NCBI RefSeq assembly: GCF_004634195.1
Contig: NZ_SKBP01000009.1
Coordinates: forward strand, 62,001-126,000
Direction of reading: 5' to 3'
Length of the DNA stretch: 64,000 nucleotides
From: Flavobacterium salilacus subsp. salilacus
GTDB taxonomy: Bacteria > Bacteroidota > Bacteroidia > Flavobacteriales > Flavobacteriaceae
Notes under the pieces: model-generated
Seen by the model: only the letters and a program-made list of their open reading frames with translations
The model's database searches: none
What the model was told of the DNA's origin: nothing
Translations under genes and position numbers: made by a program
Shown here: one piece after another, positions 10,175-19,364 of the stretch
Numbering within the stretch: position 1 is the stretch's first letter
Layout: each line of letters starts with the position of its first letter

Positions 10175-10987
10175 CTATTGTTGTGATAACCTTTCCATAA
10201 CCTCTGTACTAACACCTGTGGAGGAATATCCGCCATCATGGAAAAGATTTTGCATTGTTACCATTCTTGTCAGATCAGAGAACAGTGTTATACAATAATC
10301 TGCACACGACTCCGCATCTGCATTACCAAGCGGCGCTATAGAATCGGCAAAATCATAAAAATCGCCAAAACCTTTTATGCCTGTGCCTGCGGTAGTTTTA
10401 GTTGGCGACTGCGATACTGTATTAATACGCACTTTTTTCTCTACACCATAGTGGTAACCAAAGCTACGCGCTATAGATTCGAGCATTGCTTTAATATCAG
10501 CCATATCAGTATAAAAAGGATAGGTGCGCTGTGCTGCCATATAGGTCAAGGCTACTACGCTGCCGCCTTCATTAAGAGCATCCATTTTTTTAGCTACACT
10601 CAGCATTTTGTGTAATGATAAAGCCGAAACATCGATACCTTTCATAAAATAATCGTAGTTCGACTCTGTATATGGTATGTTTTTACGTATGTTAACACTC
10701 ATTCCTATTGAGTGCAATATAAAATCTATTTTACCGCCCAGTATTTCCTGAGCCTGAGTATAAAGGTTGGTAAGCTCTTCAACATTCGTGGCATCGGCAG
10801 GTATAATTTCCGAACCCGTTTTTTCGGCAAGTACTTTTATCTCTCCCATTCGCATAGCAATAGGGGCATTAGTAAGTACAAATGTTGCTCCTTGCTCATG
10901 AGCTTTTTCGGCAACTTTCCACGCAATCGAGTTTTGGTCAAGAGCACCTGTTATAATTCCTCTTTTACCTTTTAGTAAATTATGCAT
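10175..10987 (-). CDS. fabI: Enoyl-[acyl-carrier-protein] reductase (NADH), FabI
   Basis: 270 aa, normal for FabI. It catalyses the last reduction of each fatty-acid elongation cycle, trans-2-enoyl-ACP to acyl-ACP, in the cytoplasm. The divergent short-chain dehydrogenase features are present: the nucleotide-binding start GIITGALDQNSIAW, the LHSIGM segment, and the catalytic pair Tyr159 and Lys166 (Y-x6-K in FYTDMADIKAML), with Tyr149 matching the other conserved tyrosine of the family. The segment SQSPTKTTAGTGI after strand 6 corresponds to the substrate-binding loop. It follows recN after 53 bp but has a possible promoter of its own and a strong terminator, so it may be transcribed alone as well as by read-through. 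Confidence 0.97.
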   Translation of the reverse strand: MHNLLKGKRGIITGALDQNSIAWKVAEKAHEQGATFVLTNAPIAMRMGEIKVLAEKTGSEIIPADATNVEELTNLYTQAQEILGGKIDFILHSIGMSVNIRKNIPYTESNYDYFMKGIDVSALSLHKMLSVAKKMDALNEGGSVVALTYMAAQRTYPFYTDMADIKAMLESIARSFGYHYGVEKKVRINTVSQSPTKTTAGTGIKGFGDFYDFADSIAPLGNADAESCADYCITLFSDLTRMVTMQNLFHDGGYSSTGVSTEVMERLSQQ

Positions 10988-11018
10988 ATCATTTTAATTT
11001 GCTGGTTATATACAAAAA

Positions 11019-11052
11019 CAAATATATATTATTTTTTCGTTTAATTAAGCAA
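11019..11052 (-). promoter_or_regulatory. Possible fabI promoter
   Basis: On the minus strand TATATTTG (11019-11026) follows TTG (11050-11052) at the upper end of the usual spacing (23 bp). The TTG lies inside the 3' end of recN. Confidence 0.4.
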
Positions 11053-12693
11053 TGCTTTAGCATGATTGAGTGCCGAATCAGTTATATCTTTACCCGAAAG
11101 CATTTCGGCTATTTCCCTTATACGCTCATCCTTAGACAATAACTTTAGTTCAGATACTGTGTTTTCGCCCTGCGTTATTTTAAACACTTTATAATGGTGG
11201 TCGCCTTTGGCAGCTATTTGTGGCAGGTGTGTTATGGCAAATACCTGCATGCCCCTGCTCATAGCCTTCATAATATCGCCCATTTTATTAGAAATCTCTC
11301 CCGAAACTCCTGTGTCAATTTCATCAAATATAATAGTGGGCAGTTTAGAATACTCAGCAAGTACCGCTTTTACCGAAAGCATTATTCGCGACATCTCTCC
11401 GCCTGATGCTACTTTTTTAAGTAAACCAAAATCAGTACCCTTATTAGCCGAAAACAATAAACTCATAGTATCTTTACCTGTGGCATAATAGGAATCGGTA
11501 TGGGTTACTTTAAACTGAAAACGTGCATTGGGCATACCCAACTGCGAAAGCATTGTTGTTATCTTTTCGGTAAGTACGGGTATTGTTGTTTTTCGTTTTT
11601 CAGATAATTCAGATGCTGCTTCATCAATAACTGTCTTGGCATCATCAATTTCTTTTTCAAGCTTTTCAATAGCAGTTTCCAACTCGTCAGACTGTAATAC
11701 TTTCCCTTCCAAGTCATTTTGTATCGTTATCAGCTCCTCAACAGTTGCCACGTTATGTTTCTTTTGCAATGTATAAATAAGCTGCAATTTCTGGTTTATC
11801 AATGCTAACCGCGCAGGGTCGTCAACCAATAGTTCAAAATTTTGCGAAAGCTCCGCAGTAACATCATCAAGTTCTATAACCAAACTGGATATACGTTCAA
11901 AAAAGGAATTATATTCCTGCGAAATAGTACTTACTTTTTGCAAAGCTGTTTTTATTTCTTTCAGGGTTTGTAAAGCTCCTGCCTGTTCCTCATTAGTGAG
12001 TGTAATTGCTTTTGCCAACGACTCTTTTATAAACTCTACATTACTCAGCTTTTCCAGTTCGCTTTCCAATTCTTCCTGTTCGCCTGCTTTCAGTTTGGCA
12101 TCAAGAAGTTCCTGTAACAAAAAGGTATTATAATCCTGCTCTTTAGCCAAATCAGCTTTTTGTCCCTTTGCTTTAGTAAGTTGGGATTGTAATGATTTGA
12201 ATGCCGAAAGCTGCTTTTTGTAAGTAGCTATCAAATCGGCATTGCCGGCTATGGCATCTACTATTTGCATTTGATATTGCTCATCCGAAAGCTCTCGGGT
12301 TTGCTGCTGCGAGTGGATATCAATAAGATAATTACCCAGTTGCTGAAGTTCCTGCAAATTTACAGGGCTGTCATTTACAAATGCGCGTGATTTACCTGAT
12401 GGCAGTATTTCGCGCCTGATTATTGTTACAGCCTCATAGTCAAGATCATTTTGTAAAAAAAAGTCTTTTAAATTATAATTGCTTACTTTAAAATGTGCCT
12501 CTACTACACATTTCTTCTCTTTATCTTTAAGCGAAGTAAGGTCGGCTCTATTACCGAGTACTAAACCAAGCGCACCTAACAGTATAGATTTTCCCGCTCC
12601 GGTCTCTCCCGTAATTATAGAGAGCCTATCGGAAAAATCAATATGCAATTGCTCTATAAGAGCGAAGTTTTTAATTTGTAATGTTTGCAACAT
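11041..12693 (-). CDS. recN: DNA repair protein RecN
   Basis: 550 aa, the usual RecN size. This SMC-like ATPase acts in recombinational repair of double-strand breaks. The N-terminal half of the ATPase head has the Walker A site GETGAGKS (about residues 29-36) just after the signature start LQTLQIKNFALIEQLHIDFS. The middle (about 150-380) is a long coiled coil rich in Glu, Lys and Leu. The C-terminal head carries the ABC signature region KKVASGGEMSRIMLSVK and the Walker B site TIIFDEIDTGVSGE, followed by AITHLPQIA. It lies 12 bp downstream of porD in the bamD-rpoZ-coaBC-porD-recN run. Confidence 0.97.
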   Translation of the reverse strand: MLQTLQIKNFALIEQLHIDFSDRLSIITGETGAGKSILLGALGLVLGNRADLTSLKDKEKKCVVEAHFKVSNYNLKDFFLQNDLDYEAVTIIRREILPSGKSRAFVNDSPVNLQELQQLGNYLIDIHSQQQTRELSDEQYQMQIVDAIAGNADLIATYKKQLSAFKSLQSQLTKAKGQKADLAKEQDYNTFLLQELLDAKLKAGEQEELESELEKLSNVEFIKESLAKAITLTNEEQAGALQTLKEIKTALQKVSTISQEYNSFFERISSLVIELDDVTAELSQNFELLVDDPARLALINQKLQLIYTLQKKHNVATVEELITIQNDLEGKVLQSDELETAIEKLEKEIDDAKTVIDEAASELSEKRKTTIPVLTEKITTMLSQLGMPNARFQFKVTHTDSYYATGKDTMSLLFSANKGTDFGLLKKVASGGEMSRIMLSVKAVLAEYSKLPTIIFDEIDTGVSGEISNKMGDIMKAMSRGMQVFAITHLPQIAAKGDHHYKVFKITQGENTVSELKLLSKDERIREIAEMLSGKDITDSALNHAKALLN

Positions 12694-12705
12694 AGCACAA
12701 ATGTA

Positions 12706-13590
12706 CTATTTAATAGTACTCCATTTAGAAGAATTCATAGGAGATATTTTATTAAGCCTATCTACCAATCCTGATATCGTAATCATAGGACCGCCTGAAA
12801 AAACAGATACTATTTCGTCTGATTTAGCATCGAAAAAAATACGGGTAAGAAAAGCATTAGGACGCACTTTATTTACCTCTTCCAATATTTTCAGAGCTTC
12901 AGCAACTTTCTCTTTTCCTTCTTTAGGGTTATCTGCCATGATATCAAGTGCTAACCTGTGATAATTATATAAAGCTTCTCTGTAAGGAGTAAATGTATTG
13001 GAAAGTATGTCGTTTACCAAAAAGAAACGGTTTTGATTACCGTCCTGCTGACTCCAGCCTTTATATCCTCCGCCTTGCGCAAGGCTCACCATATTTTGTG
13101 CTGCCTGATAATAAGGTGTACCGCTGTTTAACTCAAAAGAATCGGCATCCATACCTATTATAATATTTGCATAATAAGCCATGAGTGCTACAAGATTAGA
13201 GTCGTAACTGTTAGGATTGTATATAAGGTTTTCATTTTCCAGATACCTGAAACTTATTTCTTTATCATTATAATTAAGAATGGGTGATGGGTAAGTCGAG
13301 TTATATACCGGTCTGGATGACTGCACCTGCATGGTAGCACTAAAGTTATTAGAATCGTATGCTGAAATATTAATAAAAATAGAGCACTCTATACGTTCGC
13401 CCCTGTCAAAGTTTTTGCTTGTCCACCGGGTATTGTTTACAAACTCGTTAAGGGATGTTTCGAGCGTTCGGAATATTTGAGTGTTAGCATCAGTTATCCT
13501 GTCGGCATTTACCGTCACAGTACAATTAAGCTCCTGCCCTTTTACTGAAAAAGACAACAGTACCAACAACGTCGCAAACCATTTATACAT
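12706..13590 (-). CDS. porD: DUF4835 family protein, T9SS-associated PorD
   Basis: 294 aa with a short signal peptide (MYKWFATLLVLLSFSVKGQ). The next residues, ELNCTVTVNADRI, and the later NRTRWTSKNF-like and FFVNDILSNTF-like blocks fit the DUF4835 family, annotated in Bacteroidota as T9SS protein PorD; its exact role is poorly known. It is predicted to be periplasmic or outer-membrane associated. It overlaps the end of coaBC by 8 bp and precedes recN by 12 bp, the arrangement I recall from other flavobacteria. The family name rests on recognition of conserved blocks rather than a catalytic motif. Confidence 0.8.
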   Translation of the reverse strand: MYKWFATLLVLLSFSVKGQELNCTVTVNADRITDANTQIFRTLETSLNEFVNNTRWTSKNFDRGERIECSIFINISAYDSNNFSATMQVQSSRPVYNSTYPSPILNYNDKEISFRYLENENLIYNPNSYDSNLVALMAYYANIIIGMDADSFELNSGTPYYQAAQNMVSLAQGGGYKGWSQQDGNQNRFFLVNDILSNTFTPYREALYNYHRLALDIMADNPKEGKEKVAEALKILEEVNKVRPNAFLTRIFFDAKSDEIVSVFSGGPMITISGLVDRLNKISPMNSSKWSTIK

Positions 13591-14794
13591 TATAGTGATT
13601 TTTTATTTTAGTAATAATATCCTTAGCAACTTCTTCTTTTGTTTTAAGTTCAAGCGGTTCAATAGTAAAATGCTTGTCAATAAAGGTAACTTTATTAGTT
13701 GGCTTTCCAAACCCCGCCCCTTCATCATTAAGTGAATTTAAAACAATCAAATCTAAGTTTTTTTTCTGTATTTTTAGCTTTGCATGCTCTATTTCATTTT
13801 CTGTTTCCAGAGCAAAACCTATTAAAAACTGTTTTGTTTTCTTTTCACCGAGCGAAAACAATATATCTTTCGTCTTCTCTAATGGTATAGAAAAGTCGGT
13901 CTCTGATTTTTTTATCTTCTGTTCAGCCACTGTTTTGGGTCTGTAATCAGCCACCGCAGCAGCAGCAATCATAACATCAACATCTTCAAAATAATTATGA
14001 CACGCATCATACATTTCCTGTGCAGATGTAACCCTGATAGTTTTAATACTATCATGCTTAATCTGCAAATGGGTAGGACCGCTTACTAAAACTACCTCAG
14101 CACCTTCATGGGCAGCAGCAAGTGCTATATCATAACCCATTTTACCTGATGAATGATTACCTATAAAACGTACAGGGTCTATGGCTTCGTATGTAGGGCC
14201 TGCAGTAATTAATATTTTTTTTCCGCGAAGGGGTAATTTCGATTCGATATCCTTTTCCAGAAAAGTAATAATATTTTCAGGTTCAGCCATGCGCCCTTCG
14301 CCCGAAAGCCCGCTTGCCAACTCACCGGATTCGGCAGGTATCATAGTATTGCCATAGCTTTGCAGCGTACTGAAAGCTGCAACAGTAGATGGATGGCGGT
14401 ACATATCGAGATCCATAGCCGGAGCGAAATATACCGGGCATTTTGCCGATAAATAAGTAGCTATTAATAAATTATCAGAATTGCCGGATACCATTTTAGA
14501 GAGGGTATTGGCTGTGGCGGGGGCTATTATAAATACATCTGCCCATAATGCCAGTTCTACATGGTTGTTCCAAACTGCGTTTTCATCTTCTTCATTATAA
14601 AAAGATGAATGCACAGGATTTTTGGATAATGTAGATAAAGTGAGAGGAGTAACAAAATCTTTAGAGGCAGGCGTCATGATAACCTGTACCTGTGCGCCTG
14701 CCTTAATAAAAAGTCTTACCAGCGATGCTGTTTTATAAGCGGCAATACCCCCGGAAACACCAAGAAGAACTTTTTTTCCGCTTAAAACTGACAT
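13583..14794 (-). CDS. coaBC: Bifunctional phosphopantothenoylcysteine decarboxylase / phosphopantothenate-cysteine ligase
   Basis: 403 aa, normal length for the fused enzyme. It carries out two consecutive steps of coenzyme A synthesis in the cytoplasm. The N-terminal CoaC flavoprotein domain (about 1-185) has GVSGGIAAYK, the active-site region HVELALWADVFIIAPATANT, and PAMDLDMYRHP (the PxMNxxMW-type motif). The CoaB domain (about 186-403) has ILITAGPTYEAIDPVRFIGN and NHSSGKMGYDIA, then the AAVADYRPK motif and KxKKS region. It sits 8 bp after rpoZ and overlaps porD by 8 bp, so translational coupling is likely. Confidence 0.97.
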   Translation of the reverse strand: MSVLSGKKVLLGVSGGIAAYKTASLVRLFIKAGAQVQVIMTPASKDFVTPLTLSTLSKNPVHSSFYNEEDENAVWNNHVELALWADVFIIAPATANTLSKMVSGNSDNLLIATYLSAKCPVYFAPAMDLDMYRHPSTVAAFSTLQSYGNTMIPAESGELASGLSGEGRMAEPENIITFLEKDIESKLPLRGKKILITAGPTYEAIDPVRFIGNHSSGKMGYDIALAAAHEGAEVVLVSGPTHLQIKHDSIKTIRVTSAQEMYDACHNYFEDVDVMIAAAAVADYRPKTVAEQKIKKSETDFSIPLEKTKDILFSLGEKKTKQFLIGFALETENEIEHAKLKIQKKNLDLIVLNSLNDEGAGFGKPTNKVTFIDKHFTIEPLELKTKEEVAKDIITKIKNHYNV

Positions 14795-14802
14795 GTGCTG
14801 TA

Positions 14803-15117
14803 TTATTTAGATTCCCTGTAGGAAATTTTTTCTTCAAGCCATTCTTCCACTGCCAAAGCGTGTGGCTTTGGTAATTTTTCATAAAACTTAGATACTTCTA
14901 TCTGTTCTTTATTTTCGAATATTTCTTCAAGACTATCGTTGTATGTTGCAAATTCTTCAAGCTTTTCTATAAGCTCTTTTTTAATTTCGCCATTTATCTG
15001 GTTAGCCCTCTTTGCTATAATAGTAATAGCTTCATATATATTGCCTGTAGGCTCTTCTATTCTATTCTTATCATAGGTAATAGTATTTACCGGCGCATGA
15101 GCTTTCTTTAAATCCAT
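14803..15117 (-). CDS. rpoZ: DNA-directed RNA polymerase subunit omega (Bacteroidota type)
   Basis: 104 aa. The sequence matches the small RNA polymerase omega (RpoZ/Rpb6-like) protein of flavobacteria, with the core PTGNIYEAITIIAKRANQI, equivalent to the conserved region that contacts the beta-prime subunit, and an acidic C-terminal extension (EEWLEEKISYRESK). It would help assemble and stabilise the core enzyme. It is placed between bamD (12-bp gap) and coaBC (8-bp gap), which supports the assignment because rpoZ next to coenzyme A genes is common in bacteria. Confidence 0.88.
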   Translation of the reverse strand: MDLKKAHAPVNTITYDKNRIEEPTGNIYEAITIIAKRANQINGEIKKELIEKLEEFATYNDSLEEIFENKEQIEVSKFYEKLPKPHALAVEEWLEEKISYRESK

Positions 15118-15129
15118 ATTGACTTATTA

Positions 15130-15936
15130 TTATTTTGAAAATTGTTGTAATTCCGTATTTATCTTTTCCATCATGTTGTCTGCCTGCCCTTTATACTTGG
15201 TATCAGCTTTAAACTTCAATAATGCATTATAATTTGCTTTTGCAGCTTCAAGACGTGCCGATTTTTTAGCATCCACGCTATTTATGGCAAGCCTGTATGA
15301 GGCATCAAATTTATAAAAAAGCGCATCCTCTTTGTATATAGTACCCGGATGGTCTAGTATAAAATTGTCAAGTGCTTTTATAGCAGCATTAAAATCGCCG
15401 AAATACTCGGCTGTGTAATTATATTGTTTAGCAATTTCAAAAGCTTTCTTTTCCAGCTTTTCGTTTAGCTCTTTAACCAGTTGGTTTGCCTCCGGCATAA
15501 ACTGTGAGTTAGGAAACCTGTCAATAAATGCCTGTAACTTATCTAACGCTTTGTAGGTATCCACCTGATCAAGCGAATATCTCGGTGATAACTGGTAATA
15601 ACTTTTAGCCCCCGTAAAAGAAGCCTCTTCCAATTTTTCACTTCTTGGATAATTTGCCGTAAAATATTCAAACTGATACCCTGCCGTATAATATGTTTTT
15701 ACATTATATAATGACATAGCATACATATAAAACAATTTTTCTGCCTGAGGTTTCCCTCTGTATGAAGGAGTTATCTGGTTGAATAATCGAATGGCTTTTG
15801 CATATTTTTGTTCATCATACATTTTTTCCGCAACATCATACTTCACCTTAATATCGTCTGATTTAAGGGCTTTCTGGTATTGACTGCAGGAAGATACTGC
15901 GATTGCAAGAAGTATAATATATAGGTATTTCGCCAT
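15130..15936 (-). CDS. bamD: Outer membrane assembly lipoprotein BamD
   Basis: 268 aa. The start MAKYLYIILLAIAVSSC is a lipoprotein signal with the acylated cysteine at about position 17. The rest is helical, built of TPR-like repeats: YDVAEKMYDEQKYAKAIRLF, then YNVKTYYTAGYQFEYFTANYP, and YFGDFNAAIKALDNFILDHP. BamD is an essential part of the BAM complex that inserts beta-barrel proteins in the outer membrane; here these include T9SS and SusC-like channels. It is the first gene of a probable operon bamD-rpoZ-coaBC-porD-recN and has a good promoter 50-75 bp upstream. Confidence 0.95.
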   Translation of the reverse strand: MAKYLYIILLAIAVSSCSQYQKALKSDDIKVKYDVAEKMYDEQKYAKAIRLFNQITPSYRGKPQAEKLFYMYAMSLYNVKTYYTAGYQFEYFTANYPRSEKLEEASFTGAKSYYQLSPRYSLDQVDTYKALDKLQAFIDRFPNSQFMPEANQLVKELNEKLEKKAFEIAKQYNYTAEYFGDFNAAIKALDNFILDHPGTIYKEDALFYKFDASYRLAINSVDAKKSARLEAAKANYNALLKFKADTKYKGQADNMMEKINTELQQFSK

Positions 15937-15984
15937 TTCAGGTTTTAAGTTTATGTACAGCTATAGCTAATTTAAAAGCAACTG

Positions 15985-16013
15985 CAAATTTAGTTAATAA
16001 TTAGAGAATACAA
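15985..16013 (-). promoter_or_regulatory. Promoter of the bamD-rpoZ-coaBC-porD-recN operon
   Basis: On the minus strand TTG (16011-16013), 18 bp, then TAAATTTG (15985-15992) fits the Bacteroidota consensus. The start point would be near 15978, about 42 nt before the bamD ATG. Confidence 0.65.
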
Positions 16014-16123
16014 AATCTTTTTTTGCAACACGGAAAAACATATATAAAGATGCATTTCGGGCACTCTCTTAAACTCTTATTGTATGGAATTTATTGTATG
16101 AAATACTATTAAAAACAATACTA

Positions 16124-17002
16124 TTACTGCGTGCGCTTTACAAAAGCATCAAGACGAGAGGCTAAATCCTCACTAACATTTACCAAGGGCAGCCTTACCA
16201 CATCTTCGCACAAACCAAGCGATTTAAATACTGACTTGATGCCGGCAGGATTGCCCTGCTCAAAAATCATATCGATAGCGTCGGCAAGCAGGTAGTGTAG
16301 TTTATAAGCTTCATCAGCTTTCTTTTCAAGTCCTAAACGAACCATATCCGAGAATTGCTTTGGGAAACCCTCCCCTATTACTGATATTACCCCTGCACCT
16401 CCGGCAAGTACCATCGGCAAAGTAATCATATCGTCACCCGATATAACAAGGAAATCTTTAGGAGCGTGTTGTATCAGTTTCATCGCCTGTACTATATCGC
16501 CTGCGGCTTCTTTTATAGCCACTATATTTTCAAAATCGTTAGCAAGACGCACTACTGTAGCAGGCAGCATATTGCTTGCGGTTCTGCCCGGTACATTATA
16601 CAAAATTACAGGTAGCGGAGATGCCTCAGCTACTGCTTTAAAGTGCTGATAGATACCTTCCTGCGTTGGCTTATTATAAAAAGGCGATACCGAAAGTACG
16701 GCTGTAAAAGCCGAAAGATCGCGGGTTTTTAACTCCTGAGCAACCTCATACGTATTATTACCACCTACACCAAGCACTAAAGGCAATCTGCCTGCATTAG
16801 CCGCTATAATGGTAGATATAACCAATTCTTTTTCCTCCTTACTCAGTGTGGCTGATTCGGCAGTAGTACCCAGTACCACAAGGTAGTCAATACCATTATC
16901 TGTCTGAAAGTTTACAATTTTTTTAAGGGCATCGGTATCAACCGAAAAATCTTTTTTAAATGGTGTTATCAGTGCTACGCCTGTACCCGTAATTGCCTGC
17001 AT
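16124..17002 (-). CDS. dapA: 4-hydroxy-tetrahydrodipicolinate synthase
   Basis: 292 aa, typical for DapA. It condenses pyruvate with aspartate semialdehyde, the first committed step to lysine and meso-diaminopimelate for peptidoglycan. The TIM barrel has the Schiff-base lysine Lys164 (VAIKEAAGD), the catalytic tyrosines Tyr135 (ILYNVPGRT) and Tyr109 ([10 protein letters not shown]), and the threonine pair in LGTTAE (about 46-47). It begins 2 bp after the stop of an upstream conserved gene of unknown function, so the two are co-transcribed. No convincing terminator was seen downstream. Confidence 0.97.
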   Translation of the reverse strand: MQAITGTGVALITPFKKDFSVDTDALKKIVNFQTDNGIDYLVVLGTTAESATLSKEEKELVISTIIAANAGRLPLVLGVGGNNTYEVAQELKTRDLSAFTAVLSVSPFYNKPTQEGIYQHFKAVAEASPLPVILYNVPGRTASNMLPATVVRLANDFENIVAIKEAAGDIVQAMKLIQHAPKDFLVISGDDMITLPMVLAGGAGVISVIGEGFPKQFSDMVRLGLEKKADEAYKLHYLLADAIDMIFEQGNPAGIKSVFKSLGLCEDVVRLPLVNVSEDLASRLDAFVKRTQ

Positions 17003-17004
17003 GG

Positions 17005-17520
17005 TTATACTTTATTTAGGATTTTTAAATATTTGAACAATTCACTTATAAAAACTTCGTGTTTTTGCGGATCGGTATTTATAGTAAAATCATTTAGGCT
17101 GTTACCCATAACCGGGAAACCTACTTTAAACTTAGCTTTCGATTTTAGTGTAGCGAGCATCAAAGGCAGACTTTCTTCATCATAATAACTGATAAGCATA
17201 TCAAATCGCCTGTATATAAATGCGGTGGTTTCTTCTTTTTTAAAACTTCCGTTCGCATTTATATCCCCAAGCGTATAGCAACCTGCTACCGCTTCCTTGC
17301 TGTTTAAACGCTCTCTAAAGCTCAGTACTTCAATATTCTTTTCGGCTATGCCCTGTTTTACCAACTCTTGTACAATAGCATCTCTATACTTAAAATGCTT
17401 CTCGTCTGTAAGCAATCCTACAATAGCTACAGCATCGGGCATTGCGCCCTGTTGATATTTGGCTAAAGATTTCTTAATGATTTTTTTTAAGCCAAAGTTT
17501 TTAATAAACTTCAAAAACAT
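17005..17520 (-). CDS. Conserved flavobacterial protein (DUF6913-like), co-transcribed with dapA
   Basis: 171 aa, soluble, no signal peptide. It begins with a basic amphipathic stretch ([18 protein letters not shown]), followed by an alternating beta/alpha region ([39 protein letters not shown]) that hints at a Rossmann-like fold. I associate it with the DUF6913 family because of its size, content and position directly before dapA. Its function is unknown. It heads the operon; the promoter faces that of the divergent 5'-nucleotidase gene. Confidence 0.7.
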   Translation of the reverse strand: MFLKFIKNFGLKKIIKKSLAKYQQGAMPDAVAIVGLLTDEKHFKYRDAIVQELVKQGIAEKNIEVLSFRERLNSKEAVAGCYTLGDINANGSFKKEETTAFIYRRFDMLISYYDEESLPLMLATLKSKAKFKVGFPVMGNSLNDFTINTDPQKHEVFISELFKYLKILNKV

Positions 17521-17541
17521 CGTAATTTTACTAATTCAATA

Positions 17542-17571
17542 CAAAACTACTCCAAATAAGTGTCATCACAA
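17542..17571 (-). promoter_or_regulatory. Promoter of the DUF6913-like gene and dapA
   Basis: On the minus strand TTG (17569-17571), 19 bp, then TAGTTTTG (17542-17549) matches the Bacteroidota promoter consensus, 22 bp before the ATG at 17520. Confidence 0.65.
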
Positions 17572-17595
17572 ATCATTAATTCAAAAAAGAATAAC

Positions 17596-18351
17596 ATGGC
17601 AAAGTATATGTTTGTGTTATTTTTAATGCTTTCGGGCATAATTTCCTGCGGACCCAAAAACTTTTATAACTCCGAAATTGACGGAAAAAAGATACCTGTT
17701 AGTAACGAGTACACCGCAGATACCGAAATTGAAGACTTTATAGCTCCTTACAGAGACCATATTAATAACGATTTAGACAGTACGCTGGCGTGGGCTCCGG
17801 TAACTTTTGACAAGAGTAAGGGCAAATGGCAAACCAATATTGGCAACCTTATGGCCGATGTTACTTTTGAAAAAGCGGATAAGATTTTTTATATGCGCGA
17901 AAAAAAGCATGTTGATGTTTGCCTGCTCAATCATGGCGGAATACGCGCTACAATACCACAAGGAAAAGTAACCACCCGAACGGCTTATGAAATAATGCCT
18001 TTTGAGAACAGCCTTATTATTATGGCACTAAAAGGCGAACAAATACATGACATAGCCACCTATATGGCTATTGGCAAAAAACCGCACCCGGTGGCGGGCA
18101 TGGAGATTGTATTGGACAATAATAACTCCGTTAAGGAAGTAACAGTAAAGGGCAAGCCTGTAGATAACAACAAAATATATTATGTAGCCACGTCCGATTA
18201 CCTCTCAAACGGAGGTGACAATATGATGTTTTTTAAGAAAGCTACAGCACAATATGATATGGACTATAAGTTGCGAAACTTATACATAGATTATTTTAAA
18301 GAAACAGATACCCTACCCGTTAACAATACCGAGCGTATAATAATACAATAA
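17596..18351 (+). CDS. 5'-nucleotidase C-terminal domain lipoprotein
   Basis: 251 aa from the chosen ATG. An upstream in-frame ATG at 17560 exists, but the start at 17596 gives a clean lipoprotein signal (MAKYMFVLFLMLSGIISCG) with the lipobox cysteine. The rest corresponds to the C-terminal substrate-binding domain of the UshA/5'-nucleotidase family: NIGNLMADVTFEKAD, LNHGGIRATIPQGKVT, the VATSDYLSNGGDNM block, and a final tail. This domain normally follows a metallophosphoesterase domain in one chain; here that domain is encoded by the next gene, 8 bp downstream. Together they would hydrolyse nucleotides in the periplasm or at the outer membrane. No metal ligands are seen in this part. Confidence 0.88.
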   Translation: MAKYMFVLFLMLSGIISCGPKNFYNSEIDGKKIPVSNEYTADTEIEDFIAPYRDHINNDLDSTLAWAPVTFDKSKGKWQTNIGNLMADVTFEKADKIFYMREKKHVDVCLLNHGGIRATIPQGKVTTRTAYEIMPFENSLIIMALKGEQIHDIATYMAIGKKPHPVAGMEIVLDNNNSVKEVTVKGKPVDNNKIYYVATSDYLSNGGDNMMFFKKATAQYDMDYKLRNLYIDYFKETDTLPVNNTERIIIQ

Positions 18352-18359
18352 GCACCGTT

Positions 18360-19274
18360 ATGAAAAGAAGAGATTTTATACAGAAAACGGCAGCCGGCTC
18401 GGCACTGGTACTGGGCGGACTGTCATTAAGCAGCTTTACTGACACACCTGAAAATGCTAAGCGCATAACGATACTGCATACTAACGACACGCACAGCCAC
18501 ATAGACCCACTGGCAGCCGACGACCCTAAAAACCCTAACATGGGTGGCGCAGCACGCAGGGCTACGCTGGTAGAGGCAATACGCAGGGAAAACCCAAATA
18601 CATTACTGCTCGATGCCGGCGACATATTTCAGGGTACACCCTACTTTAACTACTACGGTGGCGAGTTGGAATTCAGGGTTATGAGTATGATGAAGTATGA
18701 CCTTGCTACACTGGGCAATCATGACTTTGATAACGGTGTTAATGGATTCTATAAGCAATTACCCCACGCTAAGTTCGACTTTGTATCGGCTAATTACGAT
18801 TTTAAAAACTCTATACTTGACGGTATCATAAAGCCATATAAAATATTTACGGTAGATGGTATTAAAATAGGCATTTTCGGTTTGGGCATACAACTGGAAG
18901 GGCTGGTTGACCCTAAATTGTATAAAGAAGTACTCTATAACGACCCTATAGGCATAGCCCAGGATATGAGCCGTATTCTTAAAGAGGATGAACATTGCGA
19001 CTTGGTACTATGCCTGTCGCACCTTGGGTTTGCATATGATAACGAAGATAAAGTTTCTGACCTTGCGCTGGCAAGCGCTACTAAAAATATCGACCTTATT
19101 ATTGGCGGGCATACCCATACCTTCCTGTCTAAACCTTATATAGCTAAAAATCTTGACGGTAATGATGTACTGGTAAACCAAGTGGGCTGCTACGGCATTA
19201 ACCTTGGGCAAATAGATTTTTATTTTGAAAAAGGTAAAAAAACAGCACAAGGCAGAACTATAAATGTAGGGTAA
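18360..19274 (+). CDS. Metallophosphoesterase (5'-nucleotidase catalytic domain), Tat-exported
   Basis: 304 aa. The start MKRRDFIQKTAAGSALVLGG is a twin-arginine type signal (RRDF), suggesting export in folded form with metals bound. The calcineurin-like metal motifs are all present in order: TNDTHSH, LLLDAGDIFQG, ATLGNHDFDNG, CLSHLGFAY and IIGGHTHTFL. The chain stops right after the catalytic domain; the nucleotide-specificity domain is on the preceding gene (8-bp gap). The pair would form a two-protein 5'-nucleotidase / UDP-sugar hydrolase for phosphate or nucleoside salvage. Confidence 0.92.
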   Translation: MKRRDFIQKTAAGSALVLGGLSLSSFTDTPENAKRITILHTNDTHSHIDPLAADDPKNPNMGGAARRATLVEAIRRENPNTLLLDAGDIFQGTPYFNYYGGELEFRVMSMMKYDLATLGNHDFDNGVNGFYKQLPHAKFDFVSANYDFKNSILDGIIKPYKIFTVDGIKIGIFGLGIQLEGLVDPKLYKEVLYNDPIGIAQDMSRILKEDEHCDLVLCLSHLGFAYDNEDKVSDLALASATKNIDLIIGGHTHTFLSKPYIAKNLDGNDVLVNQVGCYGINLGQIDFYFEKGKKTAQGRTINVG

Positions 19275-19280
19275 GCCCAT

Positions 19281-19318
19281 TAGTCGAAAGTTTATAAAGT
19301 TGTAAAGTCGTAAAGTTG
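19281..19318 (+). repeat. Short imperfect direct repeats (AAAGTTGTAAAGTCG type)
   Basis: The stretch after the metallophosphoesterase stop repeats the unit TAAAGTTG / TAAAGTCG several times with small changes. Similar short repeats are found between genes of flavobacteria. No gene or hairpin is obvious. Confidence 0.4.
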
Positions 19319-19364
19319 ATTATGCGTATATTTTATATATTTACAGTTATTATGGCAACTGAAA

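Noticed and set aside
19281..19318. Mobile element end
   Set aside because: Only short degenerate direct repeats, without transposase, target duplication or terminal inverted repeats.
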